From Massilia sp. HP4 (GTDB lineage: Bacteria > Pseudomonadota > Gammaproteobacteria > Burkholderiales > Burkholderiaceae_D), in assembly GCF_005222695.1 (NCBI RefSeq), contig NZ_STGG01000011.1:248001-312000 (forward strand): DNA of 64,000 nucleotides. The letters are read 5' to 3'. Below are positions 43,839 to 54,199 of this stretch, piece by piece. The notes beneath the pieces are model-generated. The model had not been told where the DNA came from. It saw nothing but the letters and a program-made list of their open reading frames with translations, and did no database searches. A program made the translations under genes and the position numbers. The stretch's first letter is position 1. Every line of letters starts with the position of its first letter.

Positions 43839-46172
43839 ATGAAAGAGAAACAAGCAGCATCCTCTTCTTCTTCGAAGTTCAGCCCCAAACGCCTGGTCCT
43901 GATGGCCGTCGCCGGCCTGTTCGGCCTGGGCGCCATCGGCGTGCTGGTGGTCGTGTTCGCCCTTGCGATGGCCTACCCCAACCTGCCGGCGCTGGACACG
44001 ATCACCGACTACCGGCCCAAGATGCCACTGCGCATATTTACAGCAGATAATGTCCTGATCGGCGAATTCGGCGAGGAGCGCCGCACCCTGGTCCACTTCA
44101 AGGACATCCCGGACGTCATGAAGAAGGCCGTGCTGTCGATCGAGGACGACCGCTTCTACGAGCACAGCGGCATCGACTACCTGGGCATCATGCGCGCCGC
44201 CTTCCGCAACGCCACCGGCGGCGCGCGCCAGGGCGCCTCGACCATTACCCAGCAGGTCGCGCGTAACTTCTTCTTGTCGTCGGAGCAGACCTTCAAGCGC
44301 AAGGCCTACGAGGCCCTGCTGGCCTGGAAGATCGAGAAGAACCTGACCAAGGACCAGATCCTCGAGCTGTACATGAACCAGATCTACCTGGGCCAGCGCG
44401 CCTTCGGCTTCCAGTCGGCGGCCCAGATCTATTTCGGCAAGGACCTGCGCGACATCACCGTGGCCGAGGCGGCCATGCTGGCCGGCCTGCCGAAAGCGCC
44501 GTCGGCCTACAACCCCGTCGTCAATCCGACCCGCGCCCGCACCCGCCAGCAGTACATCCTGCAGCGCATGCACCAGCTCGGCTATATCAACGACGCCCAG
44601 TTCGCCCAGGCCAAGGATGAGCCGCTCAAGATCAAGACCGACAGCACCGCCTTCGGCGTGCACGCCGAGTACGTGGCCGAGATGGCGCGCCAGCTGGTCT
44701 ACGAGCAGTTCAAGGAAGACACCTATACCCGCGGCCTGAACGTGTTTACCACCATCACCAAGGCCGACCAGGACGCCGCCTACCTGGCCCTGCGCCGCGG
44801 CGTGATGGACTACGAGCGCCGCCGCCCCTACCGCGGCCCGGAATCGTTCATCGAGATCCCAGCTGCGAAAACGGAAGCCGACGAGGCGATCGAGGCCGAA
44901 CTGGCCGAGCATCCCGACAGCGACAACATCATCGCCGCTGTTGTTCTCCAGGCCTCCAGCACGCAAGTCCAGGCGACCATCGCCTCGGGCGACACCATCA
45001 CCATTTCCGGCCAGGGCCTGGCCTTCGCGCGCGCCTGGCTGTCCGACAAGGCGGCCCCGAACCGGCGCCTGCGCCGCGGCGCCGTGATCCGCGTGATGCA
45101 GGACGACGAGTCGAAGTGGCTGATCACGCAGATGCCCGAAGTCGAATCGGCGTTTGTCGCGGCCGATACCGAGGACGGCTCGATCCGCGCCCTGGTCGGC
45201 GGCTTCGACTTCAACCGCAACAAGTTCAACCACGTGACCCAGGCCTGGCGCCAGCCGGGTTCTTCGTTCAAGCCCTTCATCTACTCGGCCTCGCTCGAGC
45301 GCGGCCTGTCGCCGGCGACCATCGTCAACGACGCCCCGATCAGCTTCGACGCCGGCCAGACCGGCGGCCAGGCCTGGGAGCCGAAGAACTACGACAGCAA
45401 GTACGAAGGTCCGATGACCATGCGGCGCGGCCTGACCTCGTCGAAGAACATGGTCTCGATCCGCATCCTGAACAAGATCGGCGCGCGCTACGGCCAGGAA
45501 TTCGCCGCCCGCTTCGGTTTCGAGCCTGAGCGTAATCCCGCCTACCTGACGCTGGCGCTGGGCGCCGGTGCGACCACGCCGCTGCAGATGGCCGGCGCCT
45601 ACGCGGTCTTCGCCAACGGCGGCTACCGCATCAGCCCCTACCTGATCTCGAAGGTCACCGACAGCGACGGCAAGGTGCTGTCCGAGGCGCGCCCGGCGCG
45701 CGCCGGCGACGAAGCGAACCGCGTGATCGACGCCCGCAATGCCTTCCTGATGGACAGCATGCTCAAGGACGTGGTCCGCTACGGCACCGCGAACAAGGCG
45801 ATGGCGCTCAAGCGCACCGACCTGGCGGGCAAGACCGGCACCACCAACGACTCGATCGACGCCTGGTTCGCCGGCTACCAGCCAAAGGTGGTGGGCATCG
45901 CCTGGATGGGCTACGACAAGCCGCGCAACCTGGGCGCACGCGAAACCGGCGGCGGCCTGGCGCTGCCGATCTGGATCGGCTATATGCAGAAGGCGCTCAA
46001 GGGCGAGCCGAACGTCGAACGCGAGGTGCCGGCCGGGCTGGTGCAATACGGTTCGGATTACTACTACGCCGAGACGCCACCCGGCAGCGGGGTCGAGACG
46101 CTGGACGTCGGCCCGCCGCCGGCGCCGGAGCAGCAGAAGGAACGCGACGCGGTGAGGAACGAGTTGTTCTGA
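43839..46172 (+). CDS. mrcA: Class A penicillin-binding protein 1A
   Basis: 777 aa from the ATG giving MKEKQAASSSSSK; an ATG ten codons earlier overlaps a perfect TATAAT -10 box. One N-terminal membrane helix (LVLMAVAGLFGLGAIGVLVV). The GT51 glycosyltransferase has EDDRFYEHSGIDYLGIMRA and GASTITQQVARNFFLS. The transpeptidase has the SxxK serine in QPGSSFKPFIYSAS, SxN in SSKNMVS and KTG in LAGKTGTTNDSIDAW. It polymerises and crosslinks peptidoglycan. Divergence from pilM is conserved. Confidence 0.96.
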   Translation: MKEKQAASSSSSKFSPKRLVLMAVAGLFGLGAIGVLVVVFALAMAYPNLPALDTITDYRPKMPLRIFTADNVLIGEFGEERRTLVHFKDIPDVMKKAVLSIEDDRFYEHSGIDYLGIMRAAFRNATGGARQGASTITQQVARNFFLSSEQTFKRKAYEALLAWKIEKNLTKDQILELYMNQIYLGQRAFGFQSAAQIYFGKDLRDITVAEAAMLAGLPKAPSAYNPVVNPTRARTRQQYILQRMHQLGYINDAQFAQAKDEPLKIKTDSTAFGVHAEYVAEMARQLVYEQFKEDTYTRGLNVFTTITKADQDAAYLALRRGVMDYERRRPYRGPESFIEIPAAKTEADEAIEAELAEHPDSDNIIAAVVLQASSTQVQATIASGDTITISGQGLAFARAWLSDKAAPNRRLRRGAVIRVMQDDESKWLITQMPEVESAFVAADTEDGSIRALVGGFDFNRNKFNHVTQAWRQPGSSFKPFIYSASLERGLSPATIVNDAPISFDAGQTGGQAWEPKNYDSKYEGPMTMRRGLTSSKNMVSIRILNKIGARYGQEFAARFGFEPERNPAYLTLALGAGATTPLQMAGAYAVFANGGYRISPYLISKVTDSDGKVLSEARPARAGDEANRVIDARNAFLMDSMLKDVVRYGTANKAMALKRTDLAGKTGTTNDSIDAWFAGYQPKVVGIAWMGYDKPRNLGARETGGGLALPIWIGYMQKALKGEPNVEREVPAGLVQYGSDYYYAETPPGSGVETLDVGPPPAPEQQKERDAVRNELF

Positions 46173-46186
46173 TCCGGGTGGTGCAG

Positions 46187-46223
46187 CAACGACAAAGGCG
46201 GCCAGTGGCCGCCTTTGTCGTTG
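46187..46223. terminator. Bidirectional terminator between mrcA and cyaY
   Basis: A perfect 17-bp stem (caacgacaaaggcggcc and complement) with loop agt. Inner A and T triplets sit in the stem, and no long T-run follows, but position between two convergent stops and the stem length make a two-way terminator the best reading. Confidence 0.75.
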
Positions 46224-46243
46224 TTCGTTACAGGATCGACGGA

Positions 46244-46573
46244 TCAGGTCAACGACACCGTCGCCCCGCCCTGCTCGCTCGCATACTTCGACAGCGATGC
46301 GAAGAACTCGCTGTCGTCGCGCGTATTGCGCCACTCGTCGCCCACGCGCTTGTAGTGGAAGCCGCCCGAGCGCGCCGCCACCCACATCTCTTGCAGCGGC
46401 GCCTGGCTGTTGACGATGATCTTGGAGCCGTTGTCGATGAACTCGATCTCCAGCACGTTGCCGCTGCGCTTGCATTCGACGTCGATCACGTCCTCGTCGT
46501 TCAGGCGATCGAAGGCTTCCTCGATCTGCTTGAGGGTCAGGTCGGCAAGGTCCAAAAATTCGGTTTCGGTCAT
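46244..46573 (-). CDS. cyaY: Iron donor/frataxin-like protein CyaY
   Basis: 109 aa from MTETEFLDLADLTLKQIEEA, an acidic first helix as in CyaY; a start four codons earlier is possible. Then DVECKRSGNVLEIEFIDNGS, IIVNSQAPLQEMWVAARSGG and FHYKRVGDEWRNTRDD fit the frataxin fold. It binds iron through the acidic ridge and regulates Fe-S cluster assembly on IscS. It diverges from lptM-lysA, the conserved arrangement. Confidence 0.94.
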   Translation of the reverse strand: MTETEFLDLADLTLKQIEEAFDRLNDEDVIDVECKRSGNVLEIEFIDNGSKIIVNSQAPLQEMWVAARSGGFHYKRVGDEWRNTRDDSEFFASLSKYASEQGGATVSLT

Positions 46574-46614
46574 GCTACACTCCAAAATCTGCTAATCAAA
46601 CCGTGATTCTAATC

Positions 46615-46794
46615 GTGAAGTCCTCTCTCGTGCTTCTCCCGGCCGTTTTGCTCGCCGCCGCCGTGTCGGGCTGCGGCCAGACCGGCGACCTGTACATGCC
46701 GACGCCGCCCAACAGGCCAGCGCCGCCGCCGGTCGAACAACCGCTCCAGCCGGTTCCTTCCAACAACGCTTCCACCCCTGCCCCGCACCGCTGA
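46615..46794 (+). CDS. lptM: LptM-type small lipoprotein (YifL family)
   Basis: 59 aa from GTG (MKSSLVLLPAVLLAAAVSGC); another GTG lies four codons earlier. Lipobox VSGC gives Cys20, followed by the family hallmark GQTGDLYMP. The rest is a Pro-rich tail. LptM assists oxidative maturation and assembly of the LptD-LptE translocon in E. coli; that role is inferred here. Its stop shares one base with the lysA ATG. Being tiny it is easily missed, but the cyaY-lptM-lysA layout confirms it. Confidence 0.88.
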   Translation: MKSSLVLLPAVLLAAAVSGCGQTGDLYMPTPPNRPAPPPVEQPLQPVPSNNASTPAPHR

Positions 46795-48074
46795 TGTCCT
46801 ATTTTTCGCACCAAGACGGCGTCCTGCACGCCGAAAACGTGTCGCTGTCCGCCATTGCGGAACAATTCGGCACGCCGACCTACGTCTACTCGAAAGCCGC
46901 CCTGCTCGACAACTTTAGCGCCTATCACGACGCCTGCCGGGGTCGCGACGCCCTGGTCTGCTACGCGATGAAGGCCAACTCGAACCTGGCCGTGCTCGAC
47001 CTGCTGGCGCGCCAGGGCGCGGGCTTCGACATCGTCTCGGGCGGCGAACTGCTGCGCGTGATCGCGGCCGGCGGCGATCCGGGCAAGACCATCTTCTCGG
47101 GTGTCGGCAAGACCGTCGACGAGATGCAGCTTGCGCTGGAAAAAGGCATCCTGTGCTTCAACGTCGAATCGATCCCCGAACTGCACCGCCTGGACGAAGT
47201 CGCCGGCAAGCTCGGCATGCGCGCGCCGGTCTCGCTACGCGTGAACCCGAACGTCGACGCCAAGACCCACCCGTATATCGCGACCGGCCTGAAGGCCAAC
47301 AAGTTCGGCGTGGCCTTCGACGATGCGCTGGCCACCTACCGCACCGCCGCCAGCCTGCCCAACCTGGACGTGGTCGGCATCGACTGCCATATCGGTTCGC
47401 AGCTGCTGGACGACGCCCCGCTGCTCGAAGCGCTCGATAAGCTGATCGAACTGATCGACACCCTGCACGCCGAGGGCATCCACCTGCACCACCTGGACAT
47501 CGGCGGCGGCCTCGGCGTCGACTACGGCGTGGCCGGCGACGGGCCGCCGGTGCCGGTCGGCGACTATCTGGGCCGCCTGTTCCAGCGCATCGACGCCTGG
47601 CGCGCCGCAAAACACGGCGGCCAGCCGATGAAGGTGATCTTCGAGCCGGGCCGCTCGATCGTCGCCAATGCCGGCGTGCTGCTGACCAAGACCGAGTTCC
47701 TGAAACCGGGCGCCGAAAAGAATTTCTGCATCGTCGACGCCGCGATGAACGACCTGATGCGTCCGACCCTGTACCAGGCCTGGATGGGCGTGCAGGCCGT
47801 GACGCCGCGCGCTGGCGAAAAACTGGTGTGGGACATCGTCGGTCCGGTGTGCGAGTCGGGCGACTGGCTGGCGCGCGAGCGCGAACTGGCGCTCGAGCAG
47901 GGCGACCTGCTGGCGATCATGACGGCCGGCGCCTATGGCATGACGATGGCGTCGAACTACAATACCCGCGGCCGCGCGGCCGAGGTGATCGTCGATGGGG
48001 ATGTTACCCATCTGGTGCGCCGGCGCGAAACGCCGGCCGAGGTGTTCGCGCTGGAAACGATGATCAATACCTGA
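46794..48074 (+). CDS. lysA: Diaminopimelate decarboxylase
   Basis: 426 aa, fold type III PLP enzyme. The PLP lysine is in LVCYAMKANSNLAVLD (~residue 59). Other motifs are FDIVSGGELLRVIAAG, HCHIGSQLLDD-like IDCHIGSQLLD, HHLDIGGGLGVDYG (phosphate site), FEPGRSIVANAGVLLT and the late CESGDWLARER, where Cys comes from the partner subunit. It converts meso-DAP to lysine. Translation is coupled to lptM by a one-base overlap. Confidence 0.97.
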   Translation: MSYFSHQDGVLHAENVSLSAIAEQFGTPTYVYSKAALLDNFSAYHDACRGRDALVCYAMKANSNLAVLDLLARQGAGFDIVSGGELLRVIAAGGDPGKTIFSGVGKTVDEMQLALEKGILCFNVESIPELHRLDEVAGKLGMRAPVSLRVNPNVDAKTHPYIATGLKANKFGVAFDDALATYRTAASLPNLDVVGIDCHIGSQLLDDAPLLEALDKLIELIDTLHAEGIHLHHLDIGGGLGVDYGVAGDGPPVPVGDYLGRLFQRIDAWRAAKHGGQPMKVIFEPGRSIVANAGVLLTKTEFLKPGAEKNFCIVDAAMNDLMRPTLYQAWMGVQAVTPRAGEKLVWDIVGPVCESGDWLARERELALEQGDLLAIMTAGAYGMTMASNYNTRGRAAEVIVDGDVTHLVRRRETPAEVFALETMINT

Positions 48075-48084
48075 TCGGACCCGG

Positions 48085-49050
48085 CTAGCTTGCGCTGGAG
48101 GCGGCGATATTCGGCATCCGCGTTCGCGTGACGAGCCAGATCCCGCCGCACACCAGCACCAGCGCCACGAGGTTTTTCCATTCGAAGATGGTCTCGCCCA
48201 GGAACAGGGCCGACAGTGCGGCGCCGAACACCGGCACCAGGAAGGCAAAGATCGTGATCCTGCCGACCGGATTGTGTTTGAGGAGCAGGCTCCACAAGGT
48301 AAAGGCCACCGCCGACAGCAAGGCAAGGTAGGCCAGCAGCACGGTCGATGCCGGCGTCACGGCGCCATAGGCGCCGCCGGTCGCATAACCGCCCGCGAGC
48401 AAGGCGAGGCCGCCGATGGCCAGCTGCCAGCCGGTCATCACCATCGCATCCATGCCTGCGGAAACGCGTTTGCCATAGATCGAGGCGGCCGACAGCACGA
48501 ACGCCGCGATCACGATGAAACCTTCGCCCTGCAGGGACACGGGCGCATCGAGCGGGCCGGCGCCGGCGTTGACGGCCAGTACGCCGGCGAAGCCGAGCAG
48601 GCATCCCACGCTCTTGCGCTTGGACAGCTTGTCATTGTGGTACACGAAGTGCGCCAGGAGCACGCTGAAGAAAGTGGTGGTCGCATTCAGGATCGAGGCG
48701 CGCACCCCGGTCGTGTAAGCCAGGCCAATGTAGAAGAACACGTATTGCAGGCCGGTCTGCGCCGCGCCGAGTACGGCGAGCTGGCCAAACTGGTGGCGGC
48801 TCAGCCGCAGGACGGGTTTTCCCATGATCGCCGCCAGCACCACCAGGCACAGGCCGGCCAGCAGGAAGCGGTAGCCCGCGAAAATCAGCTTGGACGGCAC
48901 ATCTTGCTGGGCAATGCCGAGCATCTCATAGCCGGTCTTGATCGCAGGATAAGAGCTGCCCCACAGGACACAGCACAGCGTCGCCAATACCAGCACCATC
49001 CTGGGCTGAGAGAAAAACTGCAGCCCGTAGCGCTGATCTGGTTGGTTCAT
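48085..49050 (-). CDS. DMT-superfamily (EamA) transporter
   Basis: 321 aa with about ten membrane helices forming two EamA repeats. The first repeat contains LCCVLWGSSYPAIKTGYEML, and the second runs from about residue 175 (GFIVIAAFVLSAASIYGKRV to FAFLVPVFGAALSALFLGE). EamA members export or import small metabolites such as amino acids and purines; the substrate cannot be inferred. It is convergent with lysA, the stops only ten bases apart, and sits downstream of msrPQ. Confidence 0.85.
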   Translation of the reverse strand: MNQPDQRYGLQFFSQPRMVLVLATLCCVLWGSSYPAIKTGYEMLGIAQQDVPSKLIFAGYRFLLAGLCLVVLAAIMGKPVLRLSRHQFGQLAVLGAAQTGLQYVFFYIGLAYTTGVRASILNATTTFFSVLLAHFVYHNDKLSKRKSVGCLLGFAGVLAVNAGAGPLDAPVSLQGEGFIVIAAFVLSAASIYGKRVSAGMDAMVMTGWQLAIGGLALLAGGYATGGAYGAVTPASTVLLAYLALLSAVAFTLWSLLLKHNPVGRITIFAFLVPVFGAALSALFLGETIFEWKNLVALVLVCGGIWLVTRTRMPNIAASSAS

Positions 49051-49132
49051 TGCTTAACTCACTGGAATAGTGGCAAAGCTGACAATGATACTAGGCATTG
49101 GACGACTCTGCCGGGGCCCCTCCCGGTCGACC

Positions 49133-49740
49133 TCAGGCCCGTTGCCTGACATGCCAGTACACCCGCAGCGCCAGCAACACCGCCACGATGCCCCCGAACA
49201 AAATCGGCTGCGCGAAGTCGCTCTTGCCCTCTTTCATCCACCAGAAATGCAGGATCGCCAGCGGGCCGATCGCATAGATCAGCCGGTGCAGCCACTGCCA
49301 GCCCTTGCCGCCCAGGCGCTTGATCATCGCATTGGTCGATGTCGCCGCCAACGGGATCAAGAGCACGAAAGCGATGAAGCCGACCAGGATGAACGGGCGC
49401 TTCACGACATCGGCCAGCATCGCCGCGACATCGAAGAAATGGTCGAACCACAGGAAGGCGATGAAGTGCACCAGTGCATAGAAGAAGGTGAACAGGCCGA
49501 CCATGCGCCGCAGTTTGATCAGCCAGTTCCAGCCGGACAGGCGCCGCAGCGGCGTGACGGCCAGGGTGATGCACAGAAAGTACAGCGCCCACTCACCGCT
49601 GATCCTGGTGATCTCGGCCAGCGGATCGGTGAAGGCGCTGGTCGCCGTACCCCACACCAGGCGCGCGAAAGGCAACAGGGAAAGGATAAAAACAGCGGTC
49701 TTTACCCACCCGACCTGCTTATTGGAAAGCTGCAACGCCA

Positions 49741-49741
<1 letters not shown>
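49133..49741 (-). CDS. msrQ: Heme-binding membrane subunit MsrQ
   Basis: 202 aa with about six membrane helices and conserved histidines (FFYALVHFIAFLWFDHFF, WQWLHRLIYAIGPLAILHFW). It belongs to the ferric-reductase-like family of MsrQ/YedZ. It binds heme b and passes electrons from the quinone pool or flavin reductase to MsrP for repair of oxidised methionine in periplasmic proteins. Its ATG shares one base with the msrP stop. Confidence 0.94.
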
Positions 49742-50718
<977 letters not shown>

Positions 50719-50786
50719 GGCTGGCCTTGGGAACTGGTGGTGTGCTTACATTACACCAAGTTCCCTTAAGCCAGCGTTAGGGTCGC

Positions 50787-51968
50787 TTACAGCTCCCCGT
50801 ACGAATGCAAGCCCGACAGGAACATGTTCACCCCCAGGAAGGCGAAGGTGGTTACCAGCAAGCCCACCACCGCCCACCAGGCCGCCACGCGGCCGCGCAG
50901 GCCGGTCATGAGACGCATGTGCAGCCAGGCCGCGTAGTTGAGCCAGACGATCAGGGCCCAGGTCTCTTTCGGATCCCACGACCAGTAGCCGCCCCACGCC
51001 TCGGCCGCCCACAGCGCGCCCAGGATGGTGGCGACGGTGAAGAAGGCGAAGCCGATCGAGATCGCCTTGTACATCACGTCGTCCAGCACCTCGAACGACG
51101 GCAGGCGGTCGGCCAGGATGCCGTGCGACTTGAGCAGGTAGGCGCTGCCGACCATCGCCGCGAGGGCGAAGGTGCCATAGCCGATGAAGTTGGCCGGGAC
51201 GTGGATCTTCATCCACCAGCTCTGCAGCGCCGGAACCAGCGGCTGGATCTGGGCGGCGTCGCGCGACACCGTGTACCACAGCAAGAACGCCACGGCGGCG
51301 GCGATGATCAGCATCACGAACGGGCCCAGCTGGCGGGTGGCGTAGTGTTCTTCGTAGTACAGGTGGAACATCGCGGTGATGATCGCGAACAGGATGAACA
51401 CTTCGTACAGGTTCGACACCGGGATGTGGCCGACGTCCGGCCCGATCAGGTAGCTTTCGTACCAGCGCACCATCATGCCGACCGAGCCGATCACGATGGC
51501 GGCCCAGCACAGGTTGGCGCCGACGCTGCCGCCGAACTTGCCGCGGCTGAACAGGCCGACCCAATAGAAGACGGTCGAGAACATGAACAGCGCGCTCATC
51601 CACAAGATGGCCGAGCCGCTCGACAGCATGTATTTTAGAAAGAATTTCTGCTCGGCCGCCGCCAGGTTGCCGTCGTACATCGAGATTGCGGCCAGCGAGA
51701 TCACGCCGACCAGCGGCACCAGCCAGCGCATCGGTTTCCAGTACCAGCCCAGCGCCGCGAACACCGGCGCGGTACAGATCAGGATCGCTTCTTCATAGAT
51801 GTCCATGAAGTGGCCATATTGAACCTGGGCGTACAGGGCCGCGGCCACCAGCGCCAGGCCGTACAGCCAGTCGGCGGCGGTCAGGCGGCGGAAGTAGCCG
51901 ACCTTCTCCTGGTATTTCTCGGTCGAGCGCAGCGCGCGATCGCTTTTGGTGTGGGACAGTTCCATCAT
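50787..51968 (-). CDS. ccsA: Cytochrome c biogenesis protein CcsA/CcsB-type (system II)
   Basis: 393 aa, about eight or nine membrane helices. The heme-handling WWD motif is WGGYWSWDPKETWALIVW near residue 320. Conserved histidines flank it (KIHVPANFIGYGTFALAAMV; YAAWLHMRLMTGLRG). GGAGA precedes two tandem ATG codons; the second (51965) is better spaced. With ResB it forms the system II synthetase that exports heme and joins it to CXXCH motifs. It follows resB by 21 nt. Confidence 0.92.
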   Translation of the reverse strand: MMELSHTKSDRALRSTEKYQEKVGYFRRLTAADWLYGLALVAAALYAQVQYGHFMDIYEEAILICTAPVFAALGWYWKPMRWLVPLVGVISLAAISMYDGNLAAAEQKFFLKYMLSSGSAILWMSALFMFSTVFYWVGLFSRGKFGGSVGANLCWAAIVIGSVGMMVRWYESYLIGPDVGHIPVSNLYEVFILFAIITAMFHLYYEEHYATRQLGPFVMLIIAAAVAFLLWYTVSRDAAQIQPLVPALQSWWMKIHVPANFIGYGTFALAAMVGSAYLLKSHGILADRLPSFEVLDDVMYKAISIGFAFFTVATILGALWAAEAWGGYWSWDPKETWALIVWLNYAAWLHMRLMTGLRGRVAAWWAVVGLLVTTFAFLGVNMFLSGLHSYGEL

Positions 51969-51989
51969 TTTCTCCAGATCGCTGCCAGC

Positions 51990-54080
51990 TTACGCCGGTT
52001 GCGGCAGCTTGACCGACAAGTCTTCGAATTCGCGCTCGAAATCGAGCGTCTTGCGCTGGGTGCTCATCGCCATCAGGGCCTCGGCACCACCATCTACGTC
52101 GCGCACCCAGATCCAGACGCGCCGCTCGCGGATATAGAACATCGCGAACACCCCGAGCGTCAGCAGCACGCAGCCGAAGTAGACCACATTCTTGCCCGGC
52201 GAGCGCGTCATCTGCAGCACCGAAGCCTTTACTTCGGTAAATTCATCCAGCTGCAAGTAGACCGGCGCGCCGTACAGGAAGCTGTCCGACAGCGCATTGG
52301 TGGCCAGTTGCAGGAAGCGTCCGCTGGCTTCGGTCGGCTCGGCCGCCGCGTCGCCATTCCTTTCGCGCGCCACCTGCCACAGCTCCCACAGTGCGCCGTT
52401 GAGCATTTTCATGAAGATGCCGGCGGCCTTTTCCTGCTCGGCCTGCGGGATCTGGTCCAGGAAGCGGGCCACGCCGACGAAGCCGCCGCGGCCGTCGCCG
52501 CCGGCAAAGATGTCGAGCGTACGGACCGCCGAATCCTTCAGTTGGCCGGCCAGCGCGCTGCCGCCCTGCCCGGCGCTCATGGCGCGCGCGGCGTAGCGGG
52601 TGGCCGCTTGCTGGCGCGCGGCCGGATCCGACAGCGCCGCGCGCAGGCGCATCCAGTCGCCTACGCCGTGGCGCTCGTCGGAAGGAATGCGCAGGAAGCT
52701 GAAGTTCTCGGACGGGTTCGCGCGCACGCCGGCCAGGTAGACCTGGGCCCCTTCGAGAGTCAGCGGCTGCATATAGTTCATGTACTCGCGCGCCTGGCCC
52801 GTGTGGTCGCGCAGCTTGTATTGCACGCTGGGGCCGACATTCTTGAGGTCCTTGTTCGCGTCCGGGTCGGCCGCCGCACCCGAGGCCTTGCCCAGGGTGG
52901 CCGACAACTGCGCATTGAGCGAGGTGTTCTTGCTCACCGCGCGCGTGTCGTTGCCCTGGGCGATGTTCTCCACATTGAAGGGACGGAAGCCCGACCACTC
53001 GACCGAATACGTGTCCTTGCCGAATTTCAGCTCGGTCTCGCCGTTGACGACACCCTCGATCGCGAAATTCGCCGCGCTGCCACCCGTCATCGGGAAGCCC
53101 GTGAGCTTGAGCTTGCTGCCACCATCGTCAAAGCTCGACTGGTAGACGGCGATGCCCTTGTAGATCAGCGGGTGGTTGACCTTGATGGTCGATTCGAATT
53201 TGTGGCCATTTTCCAGGTCGTGCACCACGACGTCGCTGGCGAACAGCTTGGGCATGCCGGTCGAATAGAACTCGATATGGAATTTCTTGAGCTCGATCCC
53301 GAACGGCAGCTCTTGCACCAGCACGCCCGACGGTTGATTCAGGATCGCGGTATGGCTGGTCTGGCCCTCGGCAATCGCGGTATTGCCGCGGAAGCTGGGG
53401 TTGCCGACACCCAGCCGGTGCTGGGCCGGGATCTCGGCGATCACGCCGCTGCCGGTAAACGGAGTTTTGCCAAAGAACCATTGCTGCACGCGCACCGGGA
53501 GTTCCGAATCCAGCATGCCGCCCAGCAGGATCACGATGATCGAGGTGTGGGCGAAGATATAGCCGAACTTGTTGCCGGCGCCCTTCTTGGCCGTGACCAG
53601 GAGCGCCTGGTCTTTTTCGACGATCTTCGTGGCATAGCCGGCGTGGCGCAGGCGCAACGCGCTCTGCTCGGCCAGCTCGGTGCGCGCCAGCGGCGCCTGC
53701 CAGTCGGCCTTGTGGTGGAAATTGCGCAGCGAGTCGACGCGCACGTTCTCGCGCCAGCTGCGCATATCGCGCAGCATCTTGGGGGTGTTGCGCACCACGC
53801 ACAGGGCGGTGGAGACGATCAGCACCACCAGGATGACCAGGAACCACCAGCTCGAATAGACGTTGTACAGGCCGAGCTTGTCGAAGACCTCGAACCAGAA
53901 CGGCCCGAACTGGTTCACGTAATTGGGCATCGGCTCGTTCTGCTTGAGCACGGTGCCGATGACGGAGGCGATCGAGATGATGGTGAGCAGGCTGATCGCG
54001 AAGCGCATCGACGAGATCAGCTCGACCGCCTCGGCCAGCCAGCGGCGGCGGGTATTCAGTTCAATTCCGGTGGTACTCAT
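51990..54080 (-). CDS. resB: ResB-family cytochrome c biogenesis protein
   Basis: 696 aa. Membrane helices lie near the N-terminus (FAISLLTIISIASVIGTVLK; WWFLVILVVLIVSTALCVVR), around residue 170 (KFGYIFAHTSIIVILLGGML) and near the C-terminus (NVVYFGCVLLTLGVFAMFYI). A large periplasmic domain lies between the last two. It is the partner of CcsA in system II. The cytochrome c gene lies upstream, separated by a terminator, so resB-ccsA may have its own promoter. Confidence 0.92.
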   Translation of the reverse strand: MSTTGIELNTRRRWLAEAVELISSMRFAISLLTIISIASVIGTVLKQNEPMPNYVNQFGPFWFEVFDKLGLYNVYSSWWFLVILVVLIVSTALCVVRNTPKMLRDMRSWRENVRVDSLRNFHHKADWQAPLARTELAEQSALRLRHAGYATKIVEKDQALLVTAKKGAGNKFGYIFAHTSIIVILLGGMLDSELPVRVQQWFFGKTPFTGSGVIAEIPAQHRLGVGNPSFRGNTAIAEGQTSHTAILNQPSGVLVQELPFGIELKKFHIEFYSTGMPKLFASDVVVHDLENGHKFESTIKVNHPLIYKGIAVYQSSFDDGGSKLKLTGFPMTGGSAANFAIEGVVNGETELKFGKDTYSVEWSGFRPFNVENIAQGNDTRAVSKNTSLNAQLSATLGKASGAAADPDANKDLKNVGPSVQYKLRDHTGQAREYMNYMQPLTLEGAQVYLAGVRANPSENFSFLRIPSDERHGVGDWMRLRAALSDPAARQQAATRYAARAMSAGQGGSALAGQLKDSAVRTLDIFAGGDGRGGFVGVARFLDQIPQAEQEKAAGIFMKMLNGALWELWQVARERNGDAAAEPTEASGRFLQLATNALSDSFLYGAPVYLQLDEFTEVKASVLQMTRSPGKNVVYFGCVLLTLGVFAMFYIRERRVWIWVRDVDGGAEALMAMSTQRKTLDFEREFEDLSVKLPQPA

Positions 54081-54123
54081 ACTCTACAACTTTCATCCGG
54101 CGCAGGGGCTGGCCCGCGCGTGG

Positions 54124-54154
54124 AAAAAAGGGCGCCAGCTCGACGCTGCCGCCC
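54124..54154 (-). terminator. Intrinsic terminator after the cytochrome c gene
   Basis: On the minus strand gggcggcagc pairs with gctggcgccc (one mismatch) around loop gtcga and is followed by TTTTTTCC. It lies about 46 nt after the cytochrome stop and before resB. Confidence 0.8.
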
Positions 54155-54199
54155 TCTTCCGTTCATCTCATGTCCGTGCGTGGCGCTAAAGACACACTT

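Noticed and set aside
43767..46475. A 902-codon minus-strand frame over mrcA
   Set aside because: Shadow of the PBP1A gene, whose catalytic motifs are all on the plus strand.
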